Shown: piece after piece, positions 10,025 to 18,991 of the stretch
How the letters are laid out: each line of letters begins with the position of its first letter
How positions within the stretch are numbered: the stretch's first letter is position 1
Virus record (IMG/VR): IMGVR_UViG_3300021963_000160
Coordinates: 1-54,899 of that record
Origin: a virus
DNA length: 54,899 nucleotides
Strand: one strand, 5' to 3'
The notes under the pieces: model-generated
What the model was told of the DNA's origin: nothing
Database searches by the model: none
What the model saw: the letters and a program-made list of their open reading frames with translations, nothing else
Made by a program: the position numbers and the translations under genes

Positions 10025-10043
10025 TTTTTTTTAATTAATTTGG

Positions 10044-11132
10044 TTAAACTTTTCTAATACTTTTAATTCTCAATCCGTTCCCGGATTCTTGGTTTACCTC
10101 CCTTACCTTAACTCCACTTTGAGAAATGCTCTGAGGAACTCTTCTTTCGCCCATATTAATGTTTTTAATATTTGCCATAGTTCCTTCTGTTGCATCCGAT
10201 ATACCTTGTTCATAAAAGAACTTAGCATACTTTTCAGGATTCATTGCCATTGATAACCCTCGGTGATAACCTGCTGCATCTTTAATCAACCCACTCTCGT
10301 CCATAAACTTATTAATAAAGTTTAATGGAGTAGATTGAAGTGATTTCAATTCTGCTGCATCACCAGGCGAAAACTTTAATGTTTTGTTATCATCAATTTT
10401 GAACTCAAAACCTTTGAATTCATTGCTGAATAACTCATTTGACTTTTGGTCAAACCATTGTGCTTTTTTCGTGTTGGCATCCTGCTCGTTTTTGGAGGTT
10501 TGGATATATTGTTTGTATAATGCAAATTCTTCTTTTTCTTCATTAGGAACAGATGCCTCACTTGACACAAGCGGCAACTTGTATTGTTCCTTTTGTTCGT
10601 TAAAGAATTTCTTTGCCTTATTTAAGGTCTTTTTTCTTTCTAGTTTCTTTTTATTTATTTCTTCATCTGTATCAATATCCTCATCGAAACTAAATTCATT
10701 CATCATTAATTCAATATCCTCAGGCTCCAACCCTTCTTCTTTTAAAGTGAAATACTCCTTTATTAAAGAGTCGCTATCCACTTTACTGAAATCACGATTT
10801 AATTTAACAAAATCATCAATCCCTCTGCCTGTTTCTTTTTTGTACTTTAAAAATGCAGATACGTCTTCTGGCAATATCTCACTTTCTTTTTCTTTAACAA
10901 GTTCATCAAATGATGTGATTTGCTTATTAAATTTTTTACCTAAATATGATAGTACATCTTCATCTTTAAGTTCAATTACATTTGGCGTGTCAATAACACT
11001 TTTTTCAGGTGTTATTACTTCAGCGGTTTCAGTTGTATCACTAGCAGTATGTTTTACTAATAATTCTTCTTCAATTTGCGCTTGACTTTTCTCTGATGGT
11101 TCTTCCACGCTTCTTACTTTAAATTCTGCCAT
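10044..11132 (-). CDS. Scaffolding-type protein
   Basis: 362 residues, very rich in Glu, Lys, Asp and Ser and predicted mostly helical/coiled. The central block (DVLSYLGKKF, then LPEDVSAFLKYKKETGRG, IDDFVKLNRDF) followed by an acidic region (FDEDIDTDEEINKKKLERKK) is typical of scaffolding proteins encoded between portal and capsid in Bacteroidota phages. The C-terminus (GERRVPQSISQSG...RIKSIRKV) is basic and could be the capsid-binding tail. It is separated from the capsid gene by 19 bp. No protease domain is visible, so removal of the scaffold would need another enzyme. Confidence 0.75.
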   Translation of the reverse strand: MAEFKVRSVEEPSEKSQAQIEEELLVKHTASDTTETAEVITPEKSVIDTPNVIELKDEDVLSYLGKKFNKQITSFDELVKEKESEILPEDVSAFLKYKKETGRGIDDFVKLNRDFSKVDSDSLIKEYFTLKEEGLEPEDIELMMNEFSFDEDIDTDEEINKKKLERKKTLNKAKKFFNEQKEQYKLPLVSSEASVPNEEKEEFALYKQYIQTSKNEQDANTKKAQWFDQKSNELFSNEFKGFEFKIDDNKTLKFSPGDAAELKSLQSTPLNFINKFMDESGLIKDAAGYHRGLSMAMNPEKYAKFFYEQGISDATEGTMANIKNINMGERRVPQSISQSGVKVREVNQESGNGLRIKSIRKV

Positions 11133-11198
11133 TGGATTATATTTTATTTAATTGGTTACAAAATTATACTTTATTTTTAATATTATGTTAAGTAGATT

Positions 11199-13634
11199 TT
11201 AAAGTGGCCCTACGTCATTAAAAGATATATCTTGTTTATTATCATAATTAGACTCAAATCTCTTTGGTGGTAACTTTAATTCTCTTTGGTTAATAAGTTC
11301 TGATTGATTTGAACTTTGGATGTTTATTCTCTTGTCTTTAGCGTCTTCTTTCTGTTTATTTATTGACGAAATTGAATTAGCTTCTATGCCAGCCAATTGC
11401 ATATTGTAACTAAACTCTTCTGCCATCAACCCTTTTTTAAGTTCCGCTTCGGCTGTAAGGGTTCTTATATCAAAGTTAGATTCCGCTTCAATGATTTGGA
11501 TTTTAGCCTGTGTTTCAAGTTGTATTTTTTGCATAGCCGTTTGAGATGCCATTTCCTGAGACTTTAATTGCTGTTGAGAAATCATTGCTTGTTTTTGCAT
11601 TTCCATCTTTTCAGCTTGATCTTGCTTTTTAAGACGTTTCATTTTTAAGAGTTGATTTGCAAGTTTAAGGTTTTTAATTTCCCTTATATCAATAGCATCT
11701 TCAATATCAATATTTTTTTGTGCAAGTGCAACTTGGATATTAGCTTCTAATTGAGCTCTTTCTTCTTCATCGGGACTTACTTCAATAAATATACCAAAAT
11801 CAGATGCGTACAAGTCTTTAATATCGTTTAAAATAGAGACATTGTATTTACCAATTTTATTAGCAAAATCATCTTTAAAATCCGAGTACTCAAGTATATC
11901 CGCAACTCTATATGTTAAAGCCTCAGACAGTGACCTGAATATAGATAAACTTGCATCTAAAATGTGTCGTGTTGCTGTGTTTGAGTTTGCTGCTGCTAAT
12001 TTTTGTACTCCAACTAATGCGTTTGAGTCAGGAGTAGAGCCGTCTCTTGCCTCATTTAATCCTGTAACATCTCTAATCATACCTAAGTAGTGATTATAGT
12101 TAGCAATAAGCATCTGTAACTTACTTGCGCCCGAATTAGATGTAAGTTGTGTTATTGGAACTCTTGCATTATTAAATTCGCCATCGGATGTATAGCTACG
12201 CCCTACAACACTACCTGTTTGAAAATACAGTCTTAATGCGTCTTCGGGAGTATATGTTCCTCCTTCGCCCATATCTACTTCGTTTATACCATCGGCATCT
12301 ATAAATACACCATCAGGAACAACTTTAGCTACAACTTGCTGTAACTTCAAGTGAGTAATTTGAATTAGGTCAGCAAATGGAATCATCCTTCCAGCTAAAG
12401 GTTCATAATTTCCTTTGTACATTCTTGGGGCACACGCTATATAATTTGATAGAGCATGTTGTGATGCGGATTTTGGTCTAACCATATTTTCAGCTAATTC
12501 CCATTTAAGAACTATATTGGTACCCATAACCATTATACCGTTATACCAAACGTCAATTACTTTTTCTATTTTAGTAAAACGACCTTCTTCCATCATTTCT
12601 ACAGGCGGATTGAACTGGTCATCTTTTTGAATTACACGAGAACCACCGCCTTCAAGTATTTTTTTCTTAAAAACTACTTTTTTTGAAGTCTTGTAATTAT
12701 AATAAAGCAGCGTGCAAGTGTCTTTTCTAAATACACTATTATCGTAATACTGAGATGAGTTATAGTAGTCGTACCAGCTTTGTGAATATTGAGATATTTT
12801 TTCAATATCCTCGGGTGTTAAACTTTGGTCTATTTTGTAAAGTTCTGTAATAGGAACCGTTTTTACTTCTCCCCAATAGAACACATCCCCAAAATTAGGG
12901 TCTTCTGTATAGCTATTAACTATATAAGCGGGGTCTACATAACACACTTCAACCCCTGCACCTGGCAGAAATTCATGCTTACATACACCTACTCCTATTG
13001 TTGTTAAATCGTAATCAATTCGCTTTCTTACGTCATACCATTTATTTTCTTCAAGTATTGTATTTATAGCCTCTTCTTCTGCTATTTCTATTGCAGGCTT
13101 ATAATGAAGTTGCATATAAAGACTTAACTCTTCATCGCTTGCAGGTAATTGGTCTGGAGGCATAACAAAAGGGTCAACCCCTGTAGTATTTTGGATACTT
13201 GTTAAAATATCTTTAGCTACCATTTGCCCCTCTACCATATCCTGATATTTGCTTCTTTTGGCTTGAGACATTGCATCTTGGGAAAATGCTTTTACTTTAA
13301 ATAACCTATCGGACATCCCATTTACAACTATATCTACAAACTTTGGTATAATTGGAACAGGTGTCCAGTCTAAGTTTAGGTGAGACAAATCACCATCAAC
13401 CGCCATTTCGCTTTTATATTTTTCTATAGACTGCTCCCCCCTTGCATACATTCTTAGTCTATGGTACCTTCCCATTCGGTCATAAAATCTACAACTTCCT
13501 TGGTCTTTTGAAAACCACTCCCACTGTATAGCATTTCCAATCATTAATCCGTATTCTACAGTTGCTTTCTCTGTGTCAGACACAAATTGATTTGGAAAAA
13601 CGGTTGTAGGAATAGTTATTTCTACCTCTTTCAT
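11199..13634 (-). CDS. Portal protein (crAss-like)
   Basis: 811 residues. The N-terminal third contains the blocks CRFYDRMGRYHRLRMYARG, EQSIEKYKSEMAVDGDLSHL and LDWTPVPIIPKFVDIVVNGM, which I recognise as signature segments of crAss-like portal proteins. Residues about 640-790 form a long Gln/Lys/Glu-rich coiled coil (KMKRLKKQDQAEKMEMQKQA; EMASQTAMQKIQLETQ) likely forming the portal barrel or tail. Twelve copies form the DNA channel of the procapsid and bind the terminase. The stop overlaps nothing, while the start overlaps the terminase stop by 4 bp, indicating coupled translation. The size fits the family (about 800). Confidence 0.9.
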   Translation of the reverse strand: MKEVEITIPTTVFPNQFVSDTEKATVEYGLMIGNAIQWEWFSKDQGSCRFYDRMGRYHRLRMYARGEQSIEKYKSEMAVDGDLSHLNLDWTPVPIIPKFVDIVVNGMSDRLFKVKAFSQDAMSQAKRSKYQDMVEGQMVAKDILTSIQNTTGVDPFVMPPDQLPASDEELSLYMQLHYKPAIEIAEEEAINTILEENKWYDVRKRIDYDLTTIGVGVCKHEFLPGAGVEVCYVDPAYIVNSYTEDPNFGDVFYWGEVKTVPITELYKIDQSLTPEDIEKISQYSQSWYDYYNSSQYYDNSVFRKDTCTLLYYNYKTSKKVVFKKKILEGGGSRVIQKDDQFNPPVEMMEEGRFTKIEKVIDVWYNGIMVMGTNIVLKWELAENMVRPKSASQHALSNYIACAPRMYKGNYEPLAGRMIPFADLIQITHLKLQQVVAKVVPDGVFIDADGINEVDMGEGGTYTPEDALRLYFQTGSVVGRSYTSDGEFNNARVPITQLTSNSGASKLQMLIANYNHYLGMIRDVTGLNEARDGSTPDSNALVGVQKLAAANSNTATRHILDASLSIFRSLSEALTYRVADILEYSDFKDDFANKIGKYNVSILNDIKDLYASDFGIFIEVSPDEEERAQLEANIQVALAQKNIDIEDAIDIREIKNLKLANQLLKMKRLKKQDQAEKMEMQKQAMISQQQLKSQEMASQTAMQKIQLETQAKIQIIEAESNFDIRTLTAEAELKKGLMAEEFSYNMQLAGIEANSISSINKQKEDAKDKRINIQSSNQSELINQRELKLPPKRFESNYDNKQDISFNDVGPL

Positions 13635-15892
13635 AAGTTTCTTATTATTTTAGACGATGAACCTTCATTATTATATTTAGCAAAATTAATACTTATTTTC
13701 TCATTTTTTACTTCCGGCAAATACTCGTGTTTTTGGTTTGCCATAATACATAATCCTGAGCTAATAGAGGCGTCAAACTTTGTTCTGTCATTTATATCAA
13801 ATCCTGCCCAATCTAAAAGAGTGCTATTAAAAAGCATTGAGCCTATTTGGTCACTACTTCTGTATGTTCCTGACATGTCAAATCCAACATGTTTTTCTAT
13901 GTAGGTTTCTATTGCGCTCGCGTGAGATTGCTTAATATCTTCAGACGAGTTCGGTATACCTCCAAGCTCTCTTTCTGTTGCTGATAGTTTAGCAAATTTC
14001 TTATCGGGTCTATTCATACTAAAGGCGCGATACCCTCTATTTTTAAAATGATAAAGCAGCCTTGGTTTGTTATTTTCTGAAAGTATAGGCATACCATAAA
14101 AAACACATGCCATAAGCACATCTTCAAAAAATATTTCTGCTGTTTGTGGTCTTGCTATATACTCAAGGAAAAACTCATTTACAGGTGCTTCGTCCATGTG
14201 GAACTTAGTCATTCCGTGTAGTGAGCCATTAGAACCCCTACCGCCAACTACTGCTGATATATCATAAGGGTCACACCCAAATGTTCCTAAATGCTCATTA
14301 CAAGGCATACACCTATCGCCTTTTCTAATCACTCTATTTTGTAAATGTCTTGGAGGCAACCACCCTACTAAGAACCTACCTCTAATATCGGGAGACCAAA
14401 TTACCGTTGTATCTTTAATACCATCTTTCCATGTAAACGACCCTTTTGTAACGTGATGGTCTATTATTATTGAATCGTTATAATCAATTTGTTGATAAAT
14501 TTTAGTTAAATTAAATAATGAAGCCTTACTTTCATCCCTAAAGGCATGAGAAATACTTCTTGGAAACTGTCTGTAAAATTCATTTAAAGCGTCTGAGTCA
14601 CTTTTTAATGAATCTACTTCTGCTTCCCAATAATCTATTGCTCCGTTTTTAATTAGCTTTCCATCTATTCCCATTACAGGAGTGTATGGCTTTCTAAGAA
14701 CAGGCATACCGTATTTATCAATAAACCCTTCCATATTCCACTCCATAGGAATAAACAAAGAGTATAATCCCGATTTAGTTTGTCCGTTGGCATTTCTATT
14801 AAGCACATCGGAATCTTCATACATCTTCTTAAACTCTTCTCCGCCCTTTTTGCGTGCGTTTACAGTAGAGCCCATTTTGCATTTGCCAATTATACGACTT
14901 CCTAATCGCAAACAGGTTTTGTGAACACGCCATAACCCTAAAAGGCTAATCGGTTTTAAGAATTTACCCGCTTCGTCTATTGATAAGAATATTAACTTTT
15001 CACCGTCATACGAGTTGTCATCTGTACTTTTCCAATCTATTGTAGTATCAAGCCCTTCTGTTCCGACATTACCTGCCGAATACATATTGTTTTTAGTTAT
15101 TTTACTTGCAGGTACTTTGTAGGATAATTCTGTTTTAGGTTTATCCATACCATCCATAATAGGTTTAAAATAGAAAGGCAATTTATTATTGATTGGAACA
15201 ACCTTGTCGGTAAACATTTTTTTTGCATCGGCTCCCGTTGTAGAAAGTAATCCTATACGGGCATTATTTGCTAACGTTCCTGTTTCTATTGCATCAGAGG
15301 ACGCTTCAAATGAGTGCCCCGACCTTCTTATCTTTGTGTAGATTTGTCCAAACGACCTGTCATCTGCCTTGCACGCCTCCCAGTGTATGTATTTTATTCT
15401 GTTGGCTTCACGAAAATCAGGATAACCAACATCAATGCTTGCAACCTGTAAATAAAACCAATGTTGTCCTGTTAGGTAAGTGGAAACTCCATTATTTTTA
15501 AACCAAAACCCGTGCTCTCTGCAATCAAATTGTTGGTCAATGTATGGCAACCAATTATTTTTAAATGCCGCAGGAGCATCGTTCCATTGGCTCATTGATT
15601 TTATTCTACTTAATTCAGGTGGAGGTATCTCTCTTTCCCAATACTGGTCTTCTCTTTTTTTACTTCGTGAATAAATTGATTTAGGTTCTTTTGGTAAGGC
15701 TATTATTAAGTTTTGTATTTTGTAAATTTCGCCTATTTCGCCATTTTTAGAAATTATTACAACATCGTATTTTTCATCGTATCCGAATTTCCATGAATTT
15801 GTAGCATTACGTCTTTGTATAATGCTCTTGTCTATATAATCGGGTAAAACCGAAAATATTATATTATCTTCCTTTTGAATTACGTTCTGCAA
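13631..15892 (-). CDS. terL: Terminase large subunit
   Basis: 753 residues. It is the packaging motor ATPase and headful nuclease. The ATPase half has a degenerate Walker A at about 189-194 (RRSGHS, Lys of GKS missing) and a clear Walker B at about 300-309 (LIFLSIDEAG). The nuclease half shows an Asp-containing first strand (GCDPYDISAVVGG), an acidic strand (EIFFEDVLMACVFYG) and a C-terminal SHASAIETYI segment. The length and motif set fit crAss-like large terminases. The first ~100 residues are an unusual N-terminal extension of unknown role. The start overlaps the 91-aa gene by 29 bp. Deviant Walker A motifs are common in phage terminases, so this need not mean inactivity. Confidence 0.88.
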   Translation of the reverse strand: MQNVIQKEDNIIFSVLPDYIDKSIIQRRNATNSWKFGYDEKYDVVIISKNGEIGEIYKIQNLIIALPKEPKSIYSRSKKREDQYWEREIPPPELSRIKSMSQWNDAPAAFKNNWLPYIDQQFDCREHGFWFKNNGVSTYLTGQHWFYLQVASIDVGYPDFREANRIKYIHWEACKADDRSFGQIYTKIRRSGHSFEASSDAIETGTLANNARIGLLSTTGADAKKMFTDKVVPINNKLPFYFKPIMDGMDKPKTELSYKVPASKITKNNMYSAGNVGTEGLDTTIDWKSTDDNSYDGEKLIFLSIDEAGKFLKPISLLGLWRVHKTCLRLGSRIIGKCKMGSTVNARKKGGEEFKKMYEDSDVLNRNANGQTKSGLYSLFIPMEWNMEGFIDKYGMPVLRKPYTPVMGIDGKLIKNGAIDYWEAEVDSLKSDSDALNEFYRQFPRSISHAFRDESKASLFNLTKIYQQIDYNDSIIIDHHVTKGSFTWKDGIKDTTVIWSPDIRGRFLVGWLPPRHLQNRVIRKGDRCMPCNEHLGTFGCDPYDISAVVGGRGSNGSLHGMTKFHMDEAPVNEFFLEYIARPQTAEIFFEDVLMACVFYGMPILSENNKPRLLYHFKNRGYRAFSMNRPDKKFAKLSATERELGGIPNSSEDIKQSHASAIETYIEKHVGFDMSGTYRSSDQIGSMLFNSTLLDWAGFDINDRTKFDASISSGLCIMANQKHEYLPEVKNEKISINFAKYNNEGSSSKIIRNL

Positions 15893-16139
15893 ATCCCTGT
15901 GATGAATGTGATAATGTTCCTTCTGTTAAACTAAGTTGTTCGGCGTCTATCCGGGTAAGTATATCAAAAGCATCAAACACGGCTATTTTCTTACATTGCG
16001 CTGCGTTTTTTAACCTATCCGAACTAACATCATCTTCAGTATTTGTTATAATCGGCTCTTCGATGACTTTTATCAGTTCCTCTACGCCCTTTCTGCCAGC
16101 ATCAATAATTAACTGCTTGTACTCTTCTGTAGTTTTCAT
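15864..16139 (-). CDS. Small protein before terL; possible small terminase or accessory
   Basis: 91 residues, beginning MKTTEEYKQLIIDAGRKG, helical and acidic with a conserved-looking AAQCKKIAVFDAFDILTRI helix. It overlaps terL by 29 bp and the upstream gene by 4 bp, so the three are translated as a unit. The position suggests a role in packaging initiation, but no helix-turn-helix is obvious and it is shorter than most small terminases. Confidence 0.55.
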   Translation of the reverse strand: MKTTEEYKQLIIDAGRKGVEELIKVIEEPIITNTEDDVSSDRLKNAAQCKKIAVFDAFDILTRIDAEQLSLTEGTLSHSSQGFAERNSKGR

Positions 16140-16702
16140 AGTTTAATTACGATCTGATGGTCAAACATTCGATATAGTTTCTCTCCGTCAACTATAAAAG
16201 GATATTCAGATTCAGGCTTGAAACAAACCTTATCTCCAGCAACCACTCCCTTGGACTCTAGATACTCATTACTGTATTTTATTACGCCAATTAACGGTTC
16301 TTCGTCAATGTGTTTCTTAATGCTTAAATTATCGATAACGGGAATAGGTTTTACAAAGCAATATCTACCTTGGGCTTCCCAACCGTTCCCATTGTTATAT
16401 CCAAAAAACTGATCATCGTTAACAATGAATAAATCATCTTTTAAAAACGAACCTGAACTTTTGCGTTGACCGTACATGTCGTTATAAAACTTCATAACGT
16501 TATGGTGGACTATTAGTGTTGCACCTTTTTCAATATTACCCTTATATCCAATGGGTAATTCTATTACTTCGGCAAATCTATTAGACGCCAAGTGGTCTTC
16601 CTCAGAAACGCTTGTTATTAATTCTACACCTGCAATATTTGTAGTATTATCGTAACGTTTCCCTCCAATTGGCTTTACTATAAAATTATCAGGACTTCTC
16701 AT
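16136..16702 (-). CDS. Duplicated GroES-like beta-barrel protein (putative phage co-chaperonin)
   Basis: 188 residues. The first half reads DNFIVKPIGGKRYD...IAGVELI...AEVIELPIGYKGNIEKGATLIVHHN, which follows the GroES layout (first strand, a mobile-loop-like segment near 20-35, then a G-x-V strand and a 'GATLIVHHN' closing strand). The second half repeats the scheme: CFVKPIPVI...IGVIKYSN...GVVAGDKVCFKPESEYPF...GEKLYRM. A two-domain GroES-like protein in a packaging/head operon suggests a T4 gp31-type co-chaperonin for capsid folding. This is fold inference from sequence pattern. It lies just upstream of terL in a coupled operon. Confidence 0.5.
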   Translation of the reverse strand: MRSPDNFIVKPIGGKRYDNTTNIAGVELITSVSEEDHLASNRFAEVIELPIGYKGNIEKGATLIVHHNVMKFYNDMYGQRKSSGSFLKDDLFIVNDDQFFGYNNGNGWEAQGRYCFVKPIPVIDNLSIKKHIDEEPLIGVIKYSNEYLESKGVVAGDKVCFKPESEYPFIVDGEKLYRMFDHQIVIKL

Positions 16703-16704
16703 GT

Positions 16705-16929
16705 TTAAAAGTCAATGTTAAATTCTATAGATTTGGGCACCGAGTATGTAAATTCTTTCCATAGCACAACTTCGCTTAGTTTATTTATAATCCATATCTC
16801 TACCGATAGCGTTTCAGGTTCTCTTTTTATTAAGTGAATCTTATTGCTTCCGCCAAGGACTTCTTGCCCTACCGAATAGTGCATTCCGTCTTTGTAATCT
16901 GGACCAACAGTTAATTTTCTAATTTCCAC
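16705..16929 (-). CDS. Small late protein, 74 aa, unknown
   Basis: 74 residues (MEIRKLTVGPDYKDGMHY...), largely beta with an aromatic C-terminus (WKEFTYSVPKSIEFNIDF). It ends 2 bp before the GroES-like gene and overlaps the gene at 16919-17179 by 11 bp. I do not recognise a family. The co-linear placement suggests it belongs to the same head-assembly operon. Confidence 0.6.
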   Translation of the reverse strand: MEIRKLTVGPDYKDGMHYSVGQEVLGGSNKIHLIKREPETLSVEIWIINKLSEVVLWKEFTYSVPKSIEFNIDF

Positions 16930-17179
16930 TTGTTACTTCGCCTGTTTGGATATTTACAACGGCATTTTCCCCGTGTTTCTTTATGATTTTCTGCTCAAAT
17001 ACTTTTGATTCGTAAACTAATTCATCATAACGCTTTATAGTGCTTTGTTTTTGTAATTCTAAATCACCGATATGAATTTTTATTCTTATTCTTTCGTTGT
17101 TTGAATTTTGCAATTGAGTTAATTCCTGCTCGGTTAATTGACCGATAACTTCTTTAGGTGTTTCTTTTGAAATTTCCAT
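16919..17179 (-). CDS. Small coiled-coil protein, first gene of the late operon
   Basis: 86 residues, strongly helical: LTEQELTQLQNSNNERIRIK, then a KQSTIKRYDELVYESKVFEQ segment, and a short beta tail (ENAVVNIQTGEV). It is the first gene behind the minus-strand promoter-like element at 17201-17208. It has no known motif and could be a small structural or regulatory adaptor. Confidence 0.6.
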   Translation of the reverse strand: MEISKETPKEVIGQLTEQELTQLQNSNNERIRIKIHIGDLELQKQSTIKRYDELVYESKVFEQKIIKKHGENAVVNIQTGEVTSGN

Positions 17180-17200
17180 TTTATTTATATTTGATTACTT

Positions 17201-17208
17201 CAAAAGTA
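17201..17208 (-). promoter_or_regulatory. Bacteroidota-type -7 element for the late operon
   Basis: On the minus strand this reads TACTTTTG, a perfect TAnnTTTG, 22 bp before the start of the first late gene. No TTTG -33 element is found at the usual distance, so an activator may be needed. Confidence 0.5.
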
Positions 17209-17291
17209 AAATATTTGCGTTTGATTATATGTTAATTGGTAAAAATATTTGCATAATATATGAAATAAGTTAGTAATTGCTTATTATTTTA

Positions 17292-17299
17292 TATATTTG
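17292..17299 (+). promoter_or_regulatory. Bacteroidota-type -7 element for the plus-strand HTH/sugar operon
   Basis: TATATTTG matches TAnnTTTG; a TTG at 17276-17278 is too close (13 bp) for a classical -33 element. The predicted transcript would start near 17305, which favours ATG 17310 as start of the first gene. Confidence 0.5.
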
Positions 17300-17309
17300 T
17301 AATCTGTAT

Positions 17310-17465
17310 ATGGTATACGAGCACGTAAAAAAATACCGATTAAATCAAATTATGATAGCAGAAGCTTTGGGTTATAAAAATGTTCAATCATTTAGGTGCT
17401 CTACTGCACATCGCAGAATTATGGCAGGAATAAATATTATTTTGGGAGAAATTAAAAAACCATGA
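17310..17465 (+). CDS. Small helix-turn-helix protein
   Basis: 51 residues from the ATG at 17310 (MVYEHVKKYRLNQIMIAEALGYKN). The pattern 'RLNQIMIAEALGYKNVQSF' followed by a basic helix fits a compact Xre/Cro-like HTH of a kind common in Bacteroidota mobile DNA. An in-frame ATG 33 bp further upstream lies ahead of the predicted transcription start and is less likely. It is the first gene of the operon with the sugar genes and overlaps the next by 4 bp. A likely role is autoregulation of the divergent promoters at 17201-17299. Confidence 0.6.
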   Translation: MVYEHVKKYRLNQIMIAEALGYKNVQSFRCSTAHRRIMAGINIILGEIKKP

Positions 17466-17695
17466 AAATAAAATTAGGTCAACTTAAAAAAGTATCAAAC
17501 CATAAAAGGAAATTTGGTTCAGCATTATCTTACAATGCGGTTTATGTAGAGTTTGATAACGGGATTACCGCTACGTTGTTGTTATCTGATGTTGAAATTG
17601 CTGAGGCAATAGAACGTGCAGGTAAAAACTTAGAAGACGTACCAAAGCTACATGTTCCATTGCTTAGACGCATTATAAATTACCTTAACATATAA
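17462..17695 (+). CDS. Small protein, 77 aa, unknown
   Basis: 77 residues (MKIKLGQLKKVSNHKRKFG...). The N-terminus is basic, then a beta hairpin (AVYVEFDNGITATLLLSDVE) and a helical tail are visible. It is translationally coupled to the HTH gene (ATGA overlap) and lies 1 bp before the glycosyltransferase gene. A DNA-binding partner of the HTH protein is possible, but no family is recognised. Confidence 0.6.
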   Translation: MKIKLGQLKKVSNHKRKFGSALSYNAVYVEFDNGITATLLLSDVEIAEAIERAGKNLEDVPKLHVPLLRRIINYLNI

Positions 17696-17696
17696 T

Positions 17697-18413
17697 ATGT
17701 CGGAAACTAAATTAAGAGTTGCTATTTGTACTGCCGTATGGAAACGCCCCGAAATATTCGAGATGTTTGCGAAAGGCATACATAATCTTATTAAAAATTG
17801 CCCCGACATCGAGTTTGAAGTTATTGTGGCCGGAAGCGAAGGCCAAAAATCTAAATCTATGGTTCTAAAACACGAATTTTGGTATTTAGAAATTGTTAAT
17901 GACCCATTATCTATAAAAATGAACTCAACCGTAATGTTAGCTAAAACATTAAACGTAGATTATATCCTTGGTGTAGGTTCTGATGATGTAATAACTCCTG
18001 AGTTAATGTATCTTTATAAAGAGTCAATGGAAAATAGGGTTGATTATATCGGTGTGTTAGATTTTTACTTTTACGATACAACAAGTGGCAAATCTTCGTA
18101 TTGGGGTGGGTATCGTGAAGCATACAGGAAGGGTCATACATGTGGCGCAGGTAGACTTATTTCTAAGCGACTTTTAAATTTATGGAACTGGCAACCTTGG
18201 GAAGCTAGGCATAGCAAAATACTTGATACGTCTATCCAAGAGAAACTTAAACATACCCCTCATACGACCAAGGTATTTTCTTTAAAGCAAAATAATGTTT
18301 ATGCCTTAGACATAAAAAGTTCTACCAATATGACACCTTTTGAATTGTGGGATAATACTATCCACATAGATACCGAAATAATTAAAATGAAATTCCCTTA
18401 TATTTTTGAATAA
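17697..18413 (+). CDS. Glycosyltransferase, GT-A fold (family 2-like)
   Basis: 238 residues. It opens with the nucleotide-binding strand RVAICTAVWKRPEIFEMF and has an acidic GVGSDDVIT motif near residue 100, corresponding to the metal-binding DxD region. A YWGGYREAYRKGHTCGAGRLIS segment (given here as YWGGYREAY then CGAGRLIS) fits the acceptor side. It would transfer a sugar from a nucleotide donor to an unknown acceptor. It is the first enzyme of a compact cassette with methyltransferase, amidotransferase and acyltransferase genes, suggesting assembly of a modified glycan. There is no membrane segment, so it is cytoplasmic. Confidence 0.75.
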   Translation: MSETKLRVAICTAVWKRPEIFEMFAKGIHNLIKNCPDIEFEVIVAGSEGQKSKSMVLKHEFWYLEIVNDPLSIKMNSTVMLAKTLNVDYILGVGSDDVITPELMYLYKESMENRVDYIGVLDFYFYDTTSGKSSYWGGYREAYRKGHTCGAGRLISKRLLNLWNWQPWEARHSKILDTSIQEKLKHTPHTTKVFSLKQNNVYALDIKSSTNMTPFELWDNTIHIDTEIIKMKFPYIFE

Positions 18414-18414
18414 A

Positions 18415-18990
18415 ATGAAGATAGCCGACCCGAAACAATTTTACGAAAACTACCAAGCCGATAATGTACTTGACAAACTTGATTTTGAATTAGTAGACGT
18501 ATTATTATCTGTTGATCCGACATCTGCCTTTGAATTTGGCTGTGGCTCAGGTAAAAACCTTCAATTATTAAAATCTCACAATATCGATATTGAAACATGT
18601 GGTTTAGACATAAGTATCATTAATGTACTCCAGTCCCATTTAAACGGTGTAGATAGTGTTATTCGCGGAGATGAAAGGCATTTCCCATTACGAAAGTTTG
18701 ATGTTGTTTTTACCTGCTCTGTACTTGACCACATAAAAGACATTAATAATATAATTGGTGCAATGCAAGTAATGGCAAATAAAGCCATAGTTTTAGCCGA
18801 AACAAATTCCTTTAAAAAGAATTTTTACTATAAGCACAATTACACTAAGTACGGGTTTGTAAAGCACGATTTTAAATATGTATCTACTGAAGACGGGGGG
18901 GTATACGAAATTTGGGTATATAAAACTCCTGAATATTTAGAATCACTTGCAGGTGAAACCGATGATTTAACCGATACTTACTCTTGTTAA
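18415..18990 (+). CDS. SAM-dependent class I methyltransferase
   Basis: 191 residues from the ATG at 18415; a TTG nine bases earlier is possible but unnecessary. Motif I is FEFGCGSGKNLQLL, followed by the acidic end of strand 2 (TCGLDIS) and a motif IV-like FDVVFTCSVLDHI. These are characteristic of Rossmann-fold methyltransferases acting on small molecules or sugars. The C-terminus (GETDDLTDTYSC) is acidic. Flanked by the glycosyltransferase and the asparagine-synthetase-like gene, it most likely methylates a sugar or its nucleotide form. Substrate unknown. Confidence 0.75.
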   Translation: MKIADPKQFYENYQADNVLDKLDFELVDVLLSVDPTSAFEFGCGSGKNLQLLKSHNIDIETCGLDISIINVLQSHLNGVDSVIRGDERHFPLRKFDVVFTCSVLDHIKDINNIIGAMQVMANKAIVLAETNSFKKNFYYKHNYTKYGFVKHDFKYVSTEDGGVYEIWVYKTPEYLESLAGETDDLTDTYSC

Positions 18991-18991
18991 T

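Noticed and set aside
10384-11085. A 233-aa plus-strand frame opposite the scaffold gene
   Set aside because: Ser-rich mirror of a Glu/Lys-rich minus-strand gene; the composition is explained entirely by the scaffold codons.
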